A DNA stretch of 64,000 nucleotides, taken from Sphingoaurantiacus capsulatus (lineage in GTDB: Bacteria; Pseudomonadota; Alphaproteobacteria; Sphingomonadales; Sphingomonadaceae). Shown piece after piece: positions 8,208 to 15,199 of the stretch. A program made the position numbers and the translations under genes. The stretch covers positions 310,001-374,000 of the forward strand of contig NZ_JBHRXV010000001.1 in the NCBI RefSeq assembly GCF_042648405.1, written 5' to 3'. The stretch's first letter is position 1. Every line of letters begins with the position of its first letter. The notes under the pieces were generated by a model. That model saw nothing but the letters and a program-made list of their open reading frames with translations, was not told where the DNA came from and did no database searches.

Positions 8208-8211
8208 CCGG

Positions 8212-9945
8212 TCAGCGCGCCAGCGACCGCGCCGCGCGCCGGTTCATCCGCGCCTGCGCCATCGCCGCGCCGCCCAGTACCGCCGCCTGGCCGACCCCGT
8301 CGGCATAGGCTTTGAACTGCGCCATCAGCTCGGGCGTGGTGATCGCCCCGGCGAAGCTGACGTTCAATGGCTGCACCACCGTCACCCCGCCGCCGCTCCG
8401 CGCGGCGGCCATCCGCCCCAGCGGCACGATCGTCCCCGATCCCGCCGGCCGGAAGCCTTCGACGCCGCCTTCGTTGACGCGGTAGAGCTGACCCGCCGAC
8501 ACATGCCCGCCCGACGCCCGGCCCGGCGGCTTCGCGAACAGACCGCCGAGGAGGCCGGTCACCTCCGCGGCAAACCCCGTCTTGCCGTCGCCGGTCGGGT
8601 CGAACATCTTCATGATCTGCGACTTCAGCAGCGCGACGCCGGCGCGCGCGAAGGAGTCGACCAGCACGTCGCCGAGCGACTTGCCCGACACGATCGCATC
8701 GGTCAGCCCCTGCACCAGATCCTCCTGCAAGGTCGCGGCGATCTTGCCGATCTTCTCGAGCTGCTTGGCATCGACCAGCTCGAGCTTCGGCAGCCCGGCG
8801 ACAAGCTTCGCCAGCTCGGCGTCGACCTCCCCCTTGGTGGTGGCGATCCGTACCGGCACCTCGATGGCGGCCGGTTCATCCTTGGGCCCTTCGACGGCCG
8901 CTTTCGCCGCCGGCGTCACCACCCCCGCTTCGGGTCTATATTCCTCGAAGCTCGGGGCGGCCGTCACCACGACGGGCGCCGCGGTCGGCTTCGCGCCGCC
9001 GCGCGCGGCCGCCTTGATCGCCGTATCGCGGGTCGTTTCCAGCCGCTTCAGGCCCGTTTCATAGGCGTCGCCGTCAATCTCCCTGCGCAGATGCCGGGCC
9101 TTCAGCGCATCATGATCGTCTTCGAAACTGTTGTTGGCGGCGACCACCGGGTCGCGATCGCCCGCCACCTTGCGACGGATGCGCCCGCCCTCGGTCGCCC
9201 GCACCTGGCGGGAGGCGTCGGCCACCGTTTTGTTGAGCGCCAGCTGCTGTTCCTTGAGCGCCTTCACCCGGCGCGTGGCGACGGTGACGGCACCCGCGCC
9301 GCCATCGGGCGAGAAGGCCGAGGCTGCCGACAAGGCCGCCTCCAGCTGCTTCTCGGCGTTCGCCAGCTTCTTGATCACCTCGTCGCGCTTCTTGATCTCC
9401 TGGCTCAGCAGCTCGCGGGTCGTGCCCTCCGCCGTCCGCGTGATCTCGCCCTGCGTGCGATTGGCCTCGCCCGTCACCGATGCCAGATCGTCCATCGCAT
9501 CGCGCAGATTGCGTGCCGCATCGCCCTGACGGCGCGAGGCATCGGTCGCCTTGTCGCTCTCGGTGACGAACATCCCGATCAGCGAGGCGGCGGTGGTCAG
9601 CGCCACCCCCCACGGCCCGGTCAGGTAGCCGGCGACCCGACCGACGGTACCGCCCACCCCGACCAGCGACGCGGCCAGCGTCGTCCCCTGTTCGCCGAAA
9701 ATCTGGAACGCGTTCTTGCCGTCGCGCGCGTCGGCGGCGATCTTCACGATCGAGGTTCCGATGTCGCGATAGGCCGCCTGCTGGCGCTTCGCCGCCGCCT
9801 CGGCGGTCTCCGCACCCTGCGTCACCGACACCTCGACGCTGGTCATCGTGCGGTGCACGCTGCTGCCATAGGCCAGGATGTTGCGCTCGGCGGTGGTCGC
9901 ATCGGCGACGATCTTGACGGCAACGGTATCGGCGGTTTCGCTCAT
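8212..9945 (-). CDS. phage tail tape measure protein
   Basis: A 577-aa protein with an Ala-rich helical N-terminus, a hydrophobic patch near residue 115 (VAGYLTGPWGVALTTAASLIG), a charged central coiled coil (KKRDEVIKKLANAEKQLEAA) and a C-terminal region with FARAGVALLKSQIMKMFDP and GRASGGHVSAGQLYRVNEGG, which is characteristic of lambda-type tape measure C-termini. It sets tail length and is ejected during infection. At 577 aa it predicts a fairly short tail (about 85-90 nm by the usual 1.5 Angstrom per residue rule; an estimate). A GAACCTACC motif copy precedes it. Confidence 0.85.
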   Translation of the reverse strand: MSETADTVAVKIVADATTAERNILAYGSSVHRTMTSVEVSVTQGAETAEAAAKRQQAAYRDIGTSIVKIAADARDGKNAFQIFGEQGTTLAASLVGVGGTVGRVAGYLTGPWGVALTTAASLIGMFVTESDKATDASRRQGDAARNLRDAMDDLASVTGEANRTQGEITRTAEGTTRELLSQEIKKRDEVIKKLANAEKQLEAALSAASAFSPDGGAGAVTVATRRVKALKEQQLALNKTVADASRQVRATEGGRIRRKVAGDRDPVVAANNSFEDDHDALKARHLRREIDGDAYETGLKRLETTRDTAIKAAARGGAKPTAAPVVVTAAPSFEEYRPEAGVVTPAAKAAVEGPKDEPAAIEVPVRIATTKGEVDAELAKLVAGLPKLELVDAKQLEKIGKIAATLQEDLVQGLTDAIVSGKSLGDVLVDSFARAGVALLKSQIMKMFDPTGDGKTGFAAEVTGLLGGLFAKPPGRASGGHVSAGQLYRVNEGGVEGFRPAGSGTIVPLGRMAAARSGGGVTVVQPLNVSFAGAITTPELMAQFKAYADGVGQAAVLGGAAMAQARMNRRAARSLAR

Positions 9946-9999
9946 GCCGGCGGGCGCTCCTGCGCGTGCCGCCGGCCCCGGTGCCGGGCAGCCGCCAGA

Positions 10000-10032
10000 C
10001 GCTAACCGGCGCCCGCTGCCGCCGGTAGGTTC
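10000..10032 (-). promoter_or_regulatory. bipartite phage motif, copy b (before tape measure)
   Basis: GAACCTACC at 10032-10024, 18-nt spacer, TTAGCG at 10005-10000 on the minus strand, 55 bp upstream of the tape measure start. Confidence 0.6.
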
Positions 10033-10042
10033 AGCCGGGGCG

Positions 10043-10405
10043 CTATTCTTCCTCTTGGCGGCAGGGGCTCGACAGCAGGCGGTAGAAGCCTGCCTCTGCC
10101 TCGGTCATTGCCGCATCGTCGCCTGGCTGCGGCCGCGGCTCCAAAGCCGCCTTGCCCCAGCCGATATCCACGACGAACGGGCGGAAGCCGGCATAGGCGC
10201 CAAAGCCGTTCTTGCCGTTCACCTCGCCGCACAGATAGTCGGACCCGCCATGCTCCACCATGCGGACGTCGCGCCATTGCAGCGACGCCGGGTCGCGGAA
10301 GTCACGCGCCACCATCTCCTTGCCGCGCTCGGTGTCGCCGCAACCGCCGAGCGCCAGCAGCAGCGCCGCCCCACTCGCCGCCCGCAACGCCCCGGGGCTC
10401 AGCAC
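10043..10405 (-). CDS. putative lipoprotein, CGE-motif paralogue 1
   Basis: A 120-aa protein starting at GTG 10405 that overlaps the stop of the gene upstream. It has a signal peptide ending in a lipobox (LLLALGGC, Cys22). The mature part contains DFRDPASLQWRDVRM and LCGEVNGKNGFGAYAGFRPF, a pattern common to a family of proteobacterial small secreted proteins. It is the first of three related genes inserted between the tail chaperone and tape measure, a place where no morphogenesis gene is expected. Lipoprotein location suggests an envelope role, such as superinfection exclusion; that is inference. Confidence 0.7.
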   Translation of the reverse strand: MLSPGALRAASGAALLLALGGCGDTERGKEMVARDFRDPASLQWRDVRMVEHGGSDYLCGEVNGKNGFGAYAGFRPFVVDIGWGKAALEPRPQPGDDAAMTEAEAGFYRLLSSPCRQEEE

Positions 10406-10755
10406 AATTGCTCATAGGCGGCGAAAAACTCGTCCTGCTCTTCCACATAGGTATCGCTGCCCTCGAACGATTTCGCCGGCAAGAAGACGATCCGCATCTC
10501 CGCATGATTGGCGATATAGGAGCGCGCCTCGACCGGCGTGCCATCGGCCAAATTGCCGGTGAACGAACCGCAGATCCAGCCGTCGTCGCCCTTCGCACTC
10601 GGGTTGGCGCTCCTGACCCTGATCGACAGGATGTCATATTCCTCGCCCTGTCCGGACAGGCCGGCATTTATCATGGCGATGATCTGGTTCTTGGTGGGAA
10701 CGGTGCTGGTCAGTGTCAGCAACGCGGCCGCCGCCGCGGCAAGATAGGTGCTCAC
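10399..10755 (-). CDS. secreted protein, CGE-motif paralogue 2
   Basis: A 118-aa protein with the most likely start GTG 10755, giving a signal peptide STYLAAAAAALLTLTSTVPT; the open frame extends upstream to 10857 but that part is not signal-like. The mature part has YDILSIRVRSANPSAKGDDG followed by WICGSFTGNLADGTPVEARS, the same order of elements as in the two flanking genes. No lipobox Cys is evident. It overlaps the gene at 10405 by a few bases, indicating co-transcription. Confidence 0.6.
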   Translation of the reverse strand: MSTYLAAAAAALLTLTSTVPTKNQIIAMINAGLSGQGEEYDILSIRVRSANPSAKGDDGWICGSFTGNLADGTPVEARSYIANHAEMRIVFLPAKSFEGSDTYVEEQDEFFAAYEQLC

Positions 10756-10807
10756 GAGCCGCGTACTTTCCGACGCCGCCTGTCCAACCGCCGCATATGC
10801 TCTCCCC

Positions 10808-11164
10808 TCAGCACCGCTCCGCCACCGCCTCGTCATATTCGGCGATATCGGACTCATAATGGGGCAGGCCGCGCAGGATCGCTATCGGATGGAAGATCGC
10901 CCCCTCGCCCCGCGCGCTCACGATGAAACCGCGAAACTCGATCTGCTCACCCTCGGTCAGCGTCCCGGCAAACTCACCGCAGAACCAGGCGCTGCCGTCT
11001 CCCGGATTGGCGGTGACGTTACGCATCCTGATCGAGCTCGGGACATATTCATAGCCGTCGAGCAACGCCATCTTCGCCAGATGCGCCGCCAGCGACGGGT
11101 CGTCGTGCGCGGCACCGACCGGCATGAGCGCTGTCATCAGCATCGCCGCCACCATCGCAATCAT
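10808..11164 (-). CDS. secreted protein, CGE-motif paralogue 3
   Basis: A 118-aa protein from ATG 11164 (a GTG directly before it is possible) with signal peptide MIAMVAAMLMTALMPVGAA. The mature part contains YVPSSIRMRNVTANPGDGSA and WFCGEFAGTLTEGEQIEFRG, aligning with the other two paralogues around (W/Y)xCG(E/S). It is the first gene of the three-gene insertion downstream of the tail chaperone frameshift ORF. It probably acts in the periplasm. No specific function is recognised. Confidence 0.6.
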   Translation of the reverse strand: MIAMVAAMLMTALMPVGAAHDDPSLAAHLAKMALLDGYEYVPSSIRMRNVTANPGDGSAWFCGEFAGTLTEGEQIEFRGFIVSARGEGAIFHPIAILRGLPHYESDIAEYDEAVAERC

Positions 11165-11238
11165 CACCGACTCGCCCCCATCACGGGGATCATAGCAAGA
11201 ACATCCACGAAGGAAAGCCGGCCCGCGCTGGCATTTGC

Positions 11239-11547
11239 TCAGGATCGGATCGGCCGGCCTTTCATCAGCCGCGCCTGCCGTTCGCGCACAAACCGCTCGC
11301 TCGGCGGTGCCACCGGCTCGGCCTCGCCGTCCGGGTCATGCCGCGCGTTCCAGGTGCGCAGCAGCGCCGAATATTCCCAATAGCTCAAGGCGCGCGCATC
11401 GCCCGGGCCGATGCCCATCGTCACGCAGTCGGCAAGCGCTCCGGCATAGTCGAGCCATCCGTCGCCGCGCTCGTCGGCCCCGCTTCGCTCGCCGGCGCGC
11501 TGGTTTCCGTCCCCGCTTCGCTCGCCGGCGCGGGAGCCGGCTCGGCT
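11239..11547 (-). CDS. tail assembly chaperone extension (T-like), made by -1 frameshift
   Basis: This frame lacks a convincing start of its own. It is open across the run of seven A residues at 11553-11547, and a -1 slip there would fuse the first 136 residues of the chaperone at 11954 to 102 further residues, about 238 aa in all. The extension starts with an Arg/Gly-rich linker and contains WLDYAGALADCVTMGIGPGD and ALSYWEYSALLRTWNARHD, a domain like the T part of lambda gpGT. Gene order (tube, chaperone, tape measure) agrees. The fused product would bind the tape measure during tail assembly. Confidence 0.75.
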   Translation of the reverse strand, partial: SRAGSRAGERSGDGNQRAGERSGADERGDGWLDYAGALADCVTMGIGPGDARALSYWEYSALLRTWNARHDPDGEAEPVAPPSERFVRERQARLMKGRPIRS

Positions 11548-11954
11548 TTTTTTGGCGTATAGCCCTCGATCAGCGACCCGAGGATGGCGACCGCGAGATT
11601 CCACGCCTCGCGCAGTGGCACCCGCAGCTCGCCGTCCCGGCCGCATACATAATTCTCAACGAGCCGCCCCGCGACGATCGAGCTCACCTCGACCGCCGCC
11701 CCGTCCACCTCGCCGCGCCGCCCGCCGATCAGCCCCTGGCGGATCGGCTCGATGACGTCGGCAAGGTGGAACTCGGCCTCGGTGGTCAGCCCCAGCGAGA
11801 GCGTGTCGACGACATAGCGCCCGCGCAGCAGCCGCGCGTACAGCCCGCCGATCCCGACGCCGCACTTCACCTGCAGCTCGTTGATCTGCGCGAGGCCCAG
11901 CCTGAACGAATAGGTGCCGTCGGCAAACGGCAGGTCGATGAAGGTCTGCGCCAT
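11421..11954 (-). CDS. tail assembly chaperone (G-like / GTA gp10-like TAC)
   Basis: A 177-aa protein from ATG 11954 starting MAQTFIDLPFADGTYSFRLG with LAQINELQVKCGVGIGGLYA, the pattern of the GTA-gp10-type tail assembly chaperone family. It lies directly after the tail tube gene. After the slippery codons K135-K136 the zero-frame product continues as a low-complexity tail (two copies of APASEAG) to residue 177. It would be the abundant unshifted chaperone; a fraction of ribosomes should make the longer fusion. Confidence 0.8.
   Translation of the reverse strand: MAQTFIDLPFADGTYSFRLGLAQINELQVKCGVGIGGLYARLLRGRYVVDTLSLGLTTEAEFHLADVIEPIRQGLIGGRRGEVDGAAVEVSSIVAGRLVENYVCGRDGELRVPLREAWNLAVAILGSLIEGYTPKKAEPAPAPASEAGTETSAPASEAGPTSAATDGSTMPERLPTA
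11547..11553 (-). promoter_or_regulatory. A-AAA-AAA slippery heptamer for -1 frameshifting
   Basis: On the minus strand the chaperone reads ACG CCA AAA AAA GCC, so the heptamer A AAA AAA is in the exact X XXY YYZ phase for a -1 slip; the next codon becomes AGC in the extension frame. A 7-bp A-run in such GC-rich DNA is itself exceptional. Downstream GC-rich repeats could supply the stimulatory structure. Confidence 0.75.
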
Positions 11955-11979
11955 GGCCGCCCTCCCCTCCCGCCCGCGC

Positions 11980-12420
11980 CTAGTCCGCCGCCTCCCAGGC
12001 CCAGCCGCCGTCGCTGGCGATCTGCAGCGACACCGACCCGAACTCGCCGTCGGTACCGCCAAGCTGCAAATTGGTCAGCATCGCCGGCCCCTCATAGAAG
12101 CCGTCCTCGACGGTATCACCGGCCGGTTCGCTCACCACGAAACGATAGGTACGCGTGACACCGACGGCCGCCCGGATCGTCGCCGCCTGCGCGCGGTTAT
12201 AGAGCCCCTCGCCCGACAGATCCCACTGCTCGCCGGTGACGTTCAGCCGCCGGTGCGGCACGTCCTCGGGGTCGGCGCAGTCGCGCACGAACTGGTCGCT
12301 GGTGTTGACCTGATGCGTAAAGCTCCGCGTCGTCAGCCCGCACACCGGCACGAACGTGTCGCCGGTGGTGTTGATCAGAATGTCGACGTAAGTGCCTTTG
12401 ACGATCGCCGGAAGCGCCAT
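11980..12420 (-). CDS. phage major tail tube protein
   Basis: A 146-aa protein from ATG 12420 after a GGAG site, beginning MALPAIVKGTYVDILINTTG. It has the size and beta-rich pattern of the siphovirus tail tube proteins (PVCGLTTRSFTHQVNTSDQF; GFYEGPAMLTNLQLGGTDGE) that polymerise into the tail. It lies 26 bp upstream of the chaperone gene, as in other long-tailed phages, and is preceded by a GAACCTACC motif copy, fitting a highly expressed late gene. Confidence 0.8.
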   Translation of the reverse strand: MALPAIVKGTYVDILINTTGDTFVPVCGLTTRSFTHQVNTSDQFVRDCADPEDVPHRRLNVTGEQWDLSGEGLYNRAQAATIRAAVGVTRTYRFVVSEPAGDTVEDGFYEGPAMLTNLQLGGTDGEFGSVSLQIASDGGWAWEAAD

Positions 12421-12473
12421 GTGATCTGCTCCATCCAAGGGACCCACCGTCTCGCGACGGGGTACCAGGTGGA

Positions 12474-12506
12474 GCTTAGGGGCGGGGCGGATGGGGCGGT
12501 AGGTTT
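12474..12506 (-). promoter_or_regulatory. bipartite phage motif, copy c (before tail tube)
   Basis: AAACCTACC at 12506-12498, 18-nt spacer, CTAAGC at 12479-12474 on the minus strand, 54 bp upstream of the tail tube start. One mismatch in the first base relative to the other copies. Confidence 0.6.
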
Positions 12507-12515
12507 GAGAAGCGA

Positions 12516-13010
12516 TTAGTCCGATAAACTATCGGAAGGCGGCTCACCTGCCTGATATTGCTCCGCCGCAATTTTGGCCTGCCGCTCCACTTCGCGCTGC
12601 TGGCGGGCCTGTCGAACGCTGATCGTCACCTGAAGCATATAGATGCCATATTCGCTAAGCCGCCCTATCACGGGCGATTGATAACCAGGTCGAGTCTGAA
12701 AGAAGTTCGTCGCCCATGGCAGCGTTGCGCATTTGTTCAGATCGAAGCGCGTGGCGCGATAGAGACCTGCAGCATCAAGTTCGGCAAGATTCGCTACTAC
12801 GAAATCACCAAGCCGCTCTTCTCGACGAAGTTTCGTAGTGCCATAAACCACTGACACCCAAGGCAAACCATCGTCATCCACAAAACTCTGGCGAACGATG
12901 GCGGGCCGTGGCTTAGGGCCAGGTCCTGGAACTTCCTCTAACGGAAACCGGCACCATACGATGTCGTATGATGCCGGCGCAGTCGAAAGCTCGAAAAAGG
13001 ACCAGGCCAA
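12516..13010 (-). CDS. PemK/MazF-type endoribonuclease toxin candidate
   Basis: A 164-aa protein starting at TTG 13010 right after the stop of the upstream small gene. Residues 15-60 (YDIVWCRFPLEEVPGPGPKP then RPAIV) match the start of the PemK/MazF fold, where R-P-A-I/V-V lies on the first strand, followed by VSVVYGTTKL and FDLNKCATLPWATNFF. The C-terminal 35 residues are charged and helical. Such toxins cut mRNA. The base composition is clearly more A+T-rich than the flanking tail genes, marking a recent insertion between tail terminator and tail tube. Confidence 0.65.
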   Translation of the reverse strand: MAWSFFELSTAPASYDIVWCRFPLEEVPGPGPKPRPAIVRQSFVDDDGLPWVSVVYGTTKLRREERLGDFVVANLAELDAAGLYRATRFDLNKCATLPWATNFFQTRPGYQSPVIGRLSEYGIYMLQVTISVRQARQQREVERQAKIAAEQYQAGEPPSDSLSD

Positions 13011-13184
13011 TTACCAGCCTGCCTCGCATAGCGGCGTCAACTTCTTCGGTTCGCCGTTTGGGGAGGAAATACGGCGAATAGCATCAAACTGCTCATCGCT
13101 GATTTCGTCGTTATAATCCGGCTGCGGCTGAATTACGCGGCCTGCGCGAGCTGCGGTTATCGCGCTCTTACGTAGACTGCTCAT
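13011..13184 (-). CDS. putative antitoxin partner of PemK-like toxin (57 aa)
   Basis: A 57-aa frame from ATG 13184 to TAA 13011, starting MSSLRKSAITAARAGRVIQP, acidic in the middle (DYNDEISDEQFDAIRR). The stop is immediately followed by the toxin TTG start, so the two are almost certainly translated together, antitoxin first, as in most mazEF-type pairs. It does not obviously resemble a known AbrB or RHH antitoxin, so the assignment rests on position, size and coupling. Confidence 0.55.
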   Translation of the reverse strand: MSSLRKSAITAARAGRVIQPQPDYNDEISDEQFDAIRRISSPNGEPKKLTPLCEAGW

Positions 13185-13479
13185 AGCTTCGTTCCTTTAC
13201 ATAGCGGCTGGCGGGAATGCCGCTTAAGGCCATTTTACCATTGAGACATTGCCCAAGGATTAACCTGTCAAAGGTGTCTCCACATCGAAGCATCGAATCG
13301 CATATGGCACAACGGATAGCCCGCAGGCAACGTTCCGAAAATTCGGCCTATCCCGCTTTAGCATTGCTTCCATGGCAATTCGGTGGCGATCTTACGATTA
13401 TACGTAAGTATCCTATTGCCTCTTTCGAGTGGCAGTTCGTCGCATACTCGCCAAGGCGAATAAACAAAGTCAGAGCATG
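13185..13479. other. A+T-richer intergenic segment upstream of toxin-antitoxin pair
   Basis: This 295-bp stretch is the most A+T-rich part of the cassette. On the minus strand it holds a TTGACA box near 13272, which may be the -35 of a promoter for the toxin-antitoxin pair; no convincing -10 sits at standard spacing. No coding frame with plausible start and composition was found. It probably came in with the toxin-antitoxin genes. Confidence 0.4.
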
Positions 13480-13914
13480 CTATCCCACGACGACCGCCTC
13501 GAAACTCACGACCACCTGATAGGCGCCCGCCTCATCGCCATCGCGTAAGATTCGGCTCCCGGTCCACGCCACATGCGCCACCGCTGCCGGTTCGTGTTCG
13601 AGCGGCAAGGTCAACCCCCGCCCGTCGACGCCGTCGATCGCCGCCGCCATCGCCGCGCCCAGCGCCGACACCCCATCCTCCTGCGTCCCTTTCGCAAAGC
13701 CGTGCAGCGCCCCGGCGATCCGCGTCCCGTCGATGCCCGTCGCATGAAAGGGCAGCCGCGTCGCAAAGCCGTAGCGGATGAACGGCCACACCGGATCGGC
13801 CGGCGCCTCCACCGCATGGATGCGCGCCACCGGGACGATCGCGGTCACCGCCGCGTCATCCTCCAGCACAGCGATGATCGCTTTCCGCACCGCCAGCGAC
13901 AGGTCCCGCGCCAT
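13480..13914 (-). CDS. phage tail terminator/completion protein, DUF3168-like
   Basis: A 144-aa protein beginning MARDLSLAVRKAIIAVLEDD. The pattern of an N-terminal helix, then VPVARIHAVEAPADPVWPFI and later GAYQVVVSFEAVVVG, is that of the DUF3168 proteins that cap the tail tube and join it to the head. It follows the HK97-gp10-like gene with a 1-bp gap, the standard order. The next conserved gene, tail tube, is separated from it by the inserted toxin-antitoxin pair. Confidence 0.75.
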   Translation of the reverse strand: MARDLSLAVRKAIIAVLEDDAAVTAIVPVARIHAVEAPADPVWPFIRYGFATRLPFHATGIDGTRIAGALHGFAKGTQEDGVSALGAAMAAAIDGVDGRGLTLPLEHEPAAVAHVAWTGSRILRDGDEAGAYQVVVSFEAVVVG

Positions 13915-13915
13915 C

Positions 13916-14254
13916 TCAGCCTCCCCGCACCACGCGCCGCACCGCCTGCGCCAGCTTCGCCGCGATCAGCCCGCGCAGTTGCGCCGCCGCCGGCCGCAGA
14001 TGCGGACGGCCCGGCGTCTTCGACGTGCCGAATTCCATCACGGCCGCGTGCGACGCACTCGACCGCACCTCGGCGCTACCCGCGCCGGTGCGTGCGCTGT
14101 TGATCCCCGCGGCGAGCGATCCCTCGCCCGCCGCCGCCCGCGCCGCCTCGGCCAGCGCCGCGGCGCCCTCCCCGATCACGACATCCGCCGCCTCGGAAAG
14201 CGCGCCGCTGCCCAGCCGCTGCAATCTCGCCAGATGCGTCGCCAGCCCGCTCAT
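13916..14254 (-). CDS. HK97-gp10-like head-tail joining protein
   Basis: A 112-aa, strongly Ala-rich helical protein, starting MSGLATHLARLQRLGSGALS and containing HAAVMEFGTSKTPGRPHLRP. The phrase V-x-x-x-E-F-G-T-S-K, followed by P-x-x-P-H-x-R-P, is the signature of the HK97 gp10 family. These proteins act at the neck. Its ATG overlaps the upstream stop (ATGA). Confidence 0.8.
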   Translation of the reverse strand: MSGLATHLARLQRLGSGALSEAADVVIGEGAAALAEAARAAAGEGSLAAGINSARTGAGSAEVRSSASHAAVMEFGTSKTPGRPHLRPAAAQLRGLIAAKLAQAVRRVVRGG

Positions 14255-14598
14255 GCCCGCCGCACCTCAAGCTCATAAGCAACACCCGCCGGATCGAGCG
14301 CTGCCCACGAAATCGCGTAACTTTCGCCGCCCAGGCTGATCCGGTCGTCACTGCTAATCCCGCCGACAAAGCTCGCGCGCAGCACGAACAGCCGCAGCTC
14401 GCGCGCTGCCACCCCCGCGCCGCCCTGCATCGCCTCGACACCGCCATCGAACCGCGCCCAGCATGGCACCTCGACGACGCTCTCCGTCGTCGACCCGCCG
14501 CGCGCGCGGCTGCGCGTCACCCGGTGCAGGGTCGCCGCCTGGTAGATCGGCCGCAGCGCCGCGCCGAACAGCCGCGCGATGGCATCGTCAGCCGGCAT
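14251..14598 (-). CDS. phage head-tail connector / neck protein
   Basis: A 115-aa protein (MPADDAIARLFGAALRPIYQ) with a beta-rich C-terminal half ending DPAGVAYELEVRRA. It lies between the DUF4054 protein and the HK97-gp10-like protein, where the head-closure (stopper) protein is normally encoded. Both ends overlap neighbouring genes by 4-11 bp. The specific family is not recognised; the neck role comes from gene order. Confidence 0.65.
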   Translation of the reverse strand: MPADDAIARLFGAALRPIYQAATLHRVTRSRARGGSTTESVVEVPCWARFDGGVEAMQGGAGVAARELRLFVLRASFVGGISSDDRISLGGESYAISWAALDPAGVAYELEVRRA

Positions 14599-14980
14599 CG
14601 CCGGCGCCTCCGGTCACCCGCGGCCCGCCGCGGTTGCGCGCGAGCAGCGGCAGGAACTGCCGGCCATATTGCGTCGCCGCATAGCCACCCGCCGCGCCGC
14701 CCTCGAACCGCTCGATCGACAGCGCGCCCGACTTCAAGGTGCGGAACGCGCTCGCCCCGCCCGCCGCCGCCTCGGCCTCCGCCCCGCTGCCGAGCCCGTT
14801 CAGCACCATCTCGTGCGCGGCATGCAGCATCGTCGCAAAGGCGAAATCGTCCGCCGTCCAGCTCGCATCGACCACGCGCTCGGCGCGGTCGATCCAGAAC
14901 TGGATCTGCCCCGTCGCCACCCCTGCAAAGGCAGGGAAGGCAGCAGTCAGTTCGCTCGGGGTCGGCACCGGCGGCATCAT
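14588..14980 (-). CDS. DUF4054-like head completion/adaptor protein
   Basis: A 130-aa protein from ATG 14980, in an ATGA overlap with the gene upstream, which fixes the start over a longer open frame. The sequence MMPPVPTPSELTAAFPAFAG and QFWIDRAERVVDASW is typical of the DUF4054/connector family: a short N-terminal P-x-x-x-F-x-x-x-F-P-x-F motif then an all-helical domain. Such adaptors attach to the portal and begin the neck. Confidence 0.75.
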   Translation of the reverse strand: MMPPVPTPSELTAAFPAFAGVATGQIQFWIDRAERVVDASWTADDFAFATMLHAAHEMVLNGLGSGAEAEAAAGGASAFRTLKSGALSIERFEGGAAGGYAATQYGRQFLPLLARNRGGPRVTGGAGDAG

Positions 14981-15180
14981 TTGCTGGCTCCCTTCCGCCG
15001 GCGCGGCGCGGACGCCGCCACGGCAAACCACCCGCTGCGCTCCACCGCTGCCAGCGCACCCGCCGGCAGCTCGACCCGGGCGTCGCCGCCGGCCTCGATC
15101 ATCACGAGACCGGCGGCGGTCTCGACGCCGCGGGGGCCGGCGTCGAGATTGGTGAGCGTCGCGAAAACGAGGTCCGCCAT
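14977..15180 (-). CDS. small phage structural-region protein (67 aa)
   Basis: A 67-aa protein starting MADLVFATLTNLDAGPRGVE and ending in a basic tail (APRRRKGASK). It is between the major capsid gene and the DUF4054 adaptor, a position often held by a small accessory protein with a beta hairpin followed by a charged tail. It is coupled to the next gene by ATGA. No specific function recognised. Confidence 0.6.
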   Translation of the reverse strand: MADLVFATLTNLDAGPRGVETAAGLVMIEAGGDARVELPAGALAAVERSGWFAVAASAPRRRKGASK

Positions 15181-15199
15181 GGCGTCGCCCTCCTCCGCC

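Noticed and set aside
8164..10005. 613-codon plus-strand frame antisense to the tape measure
   Set aside because: Tape measure motifs are clear on the minus strand; this one is Arg/His-rich antisense sequence.
13217..13519. 100-codon plus-strand frame in the A+T-rich gap
   Set aside because: No good ribosome site, overlaps the end of the tail terminator gene, and its composition is not protein-like.
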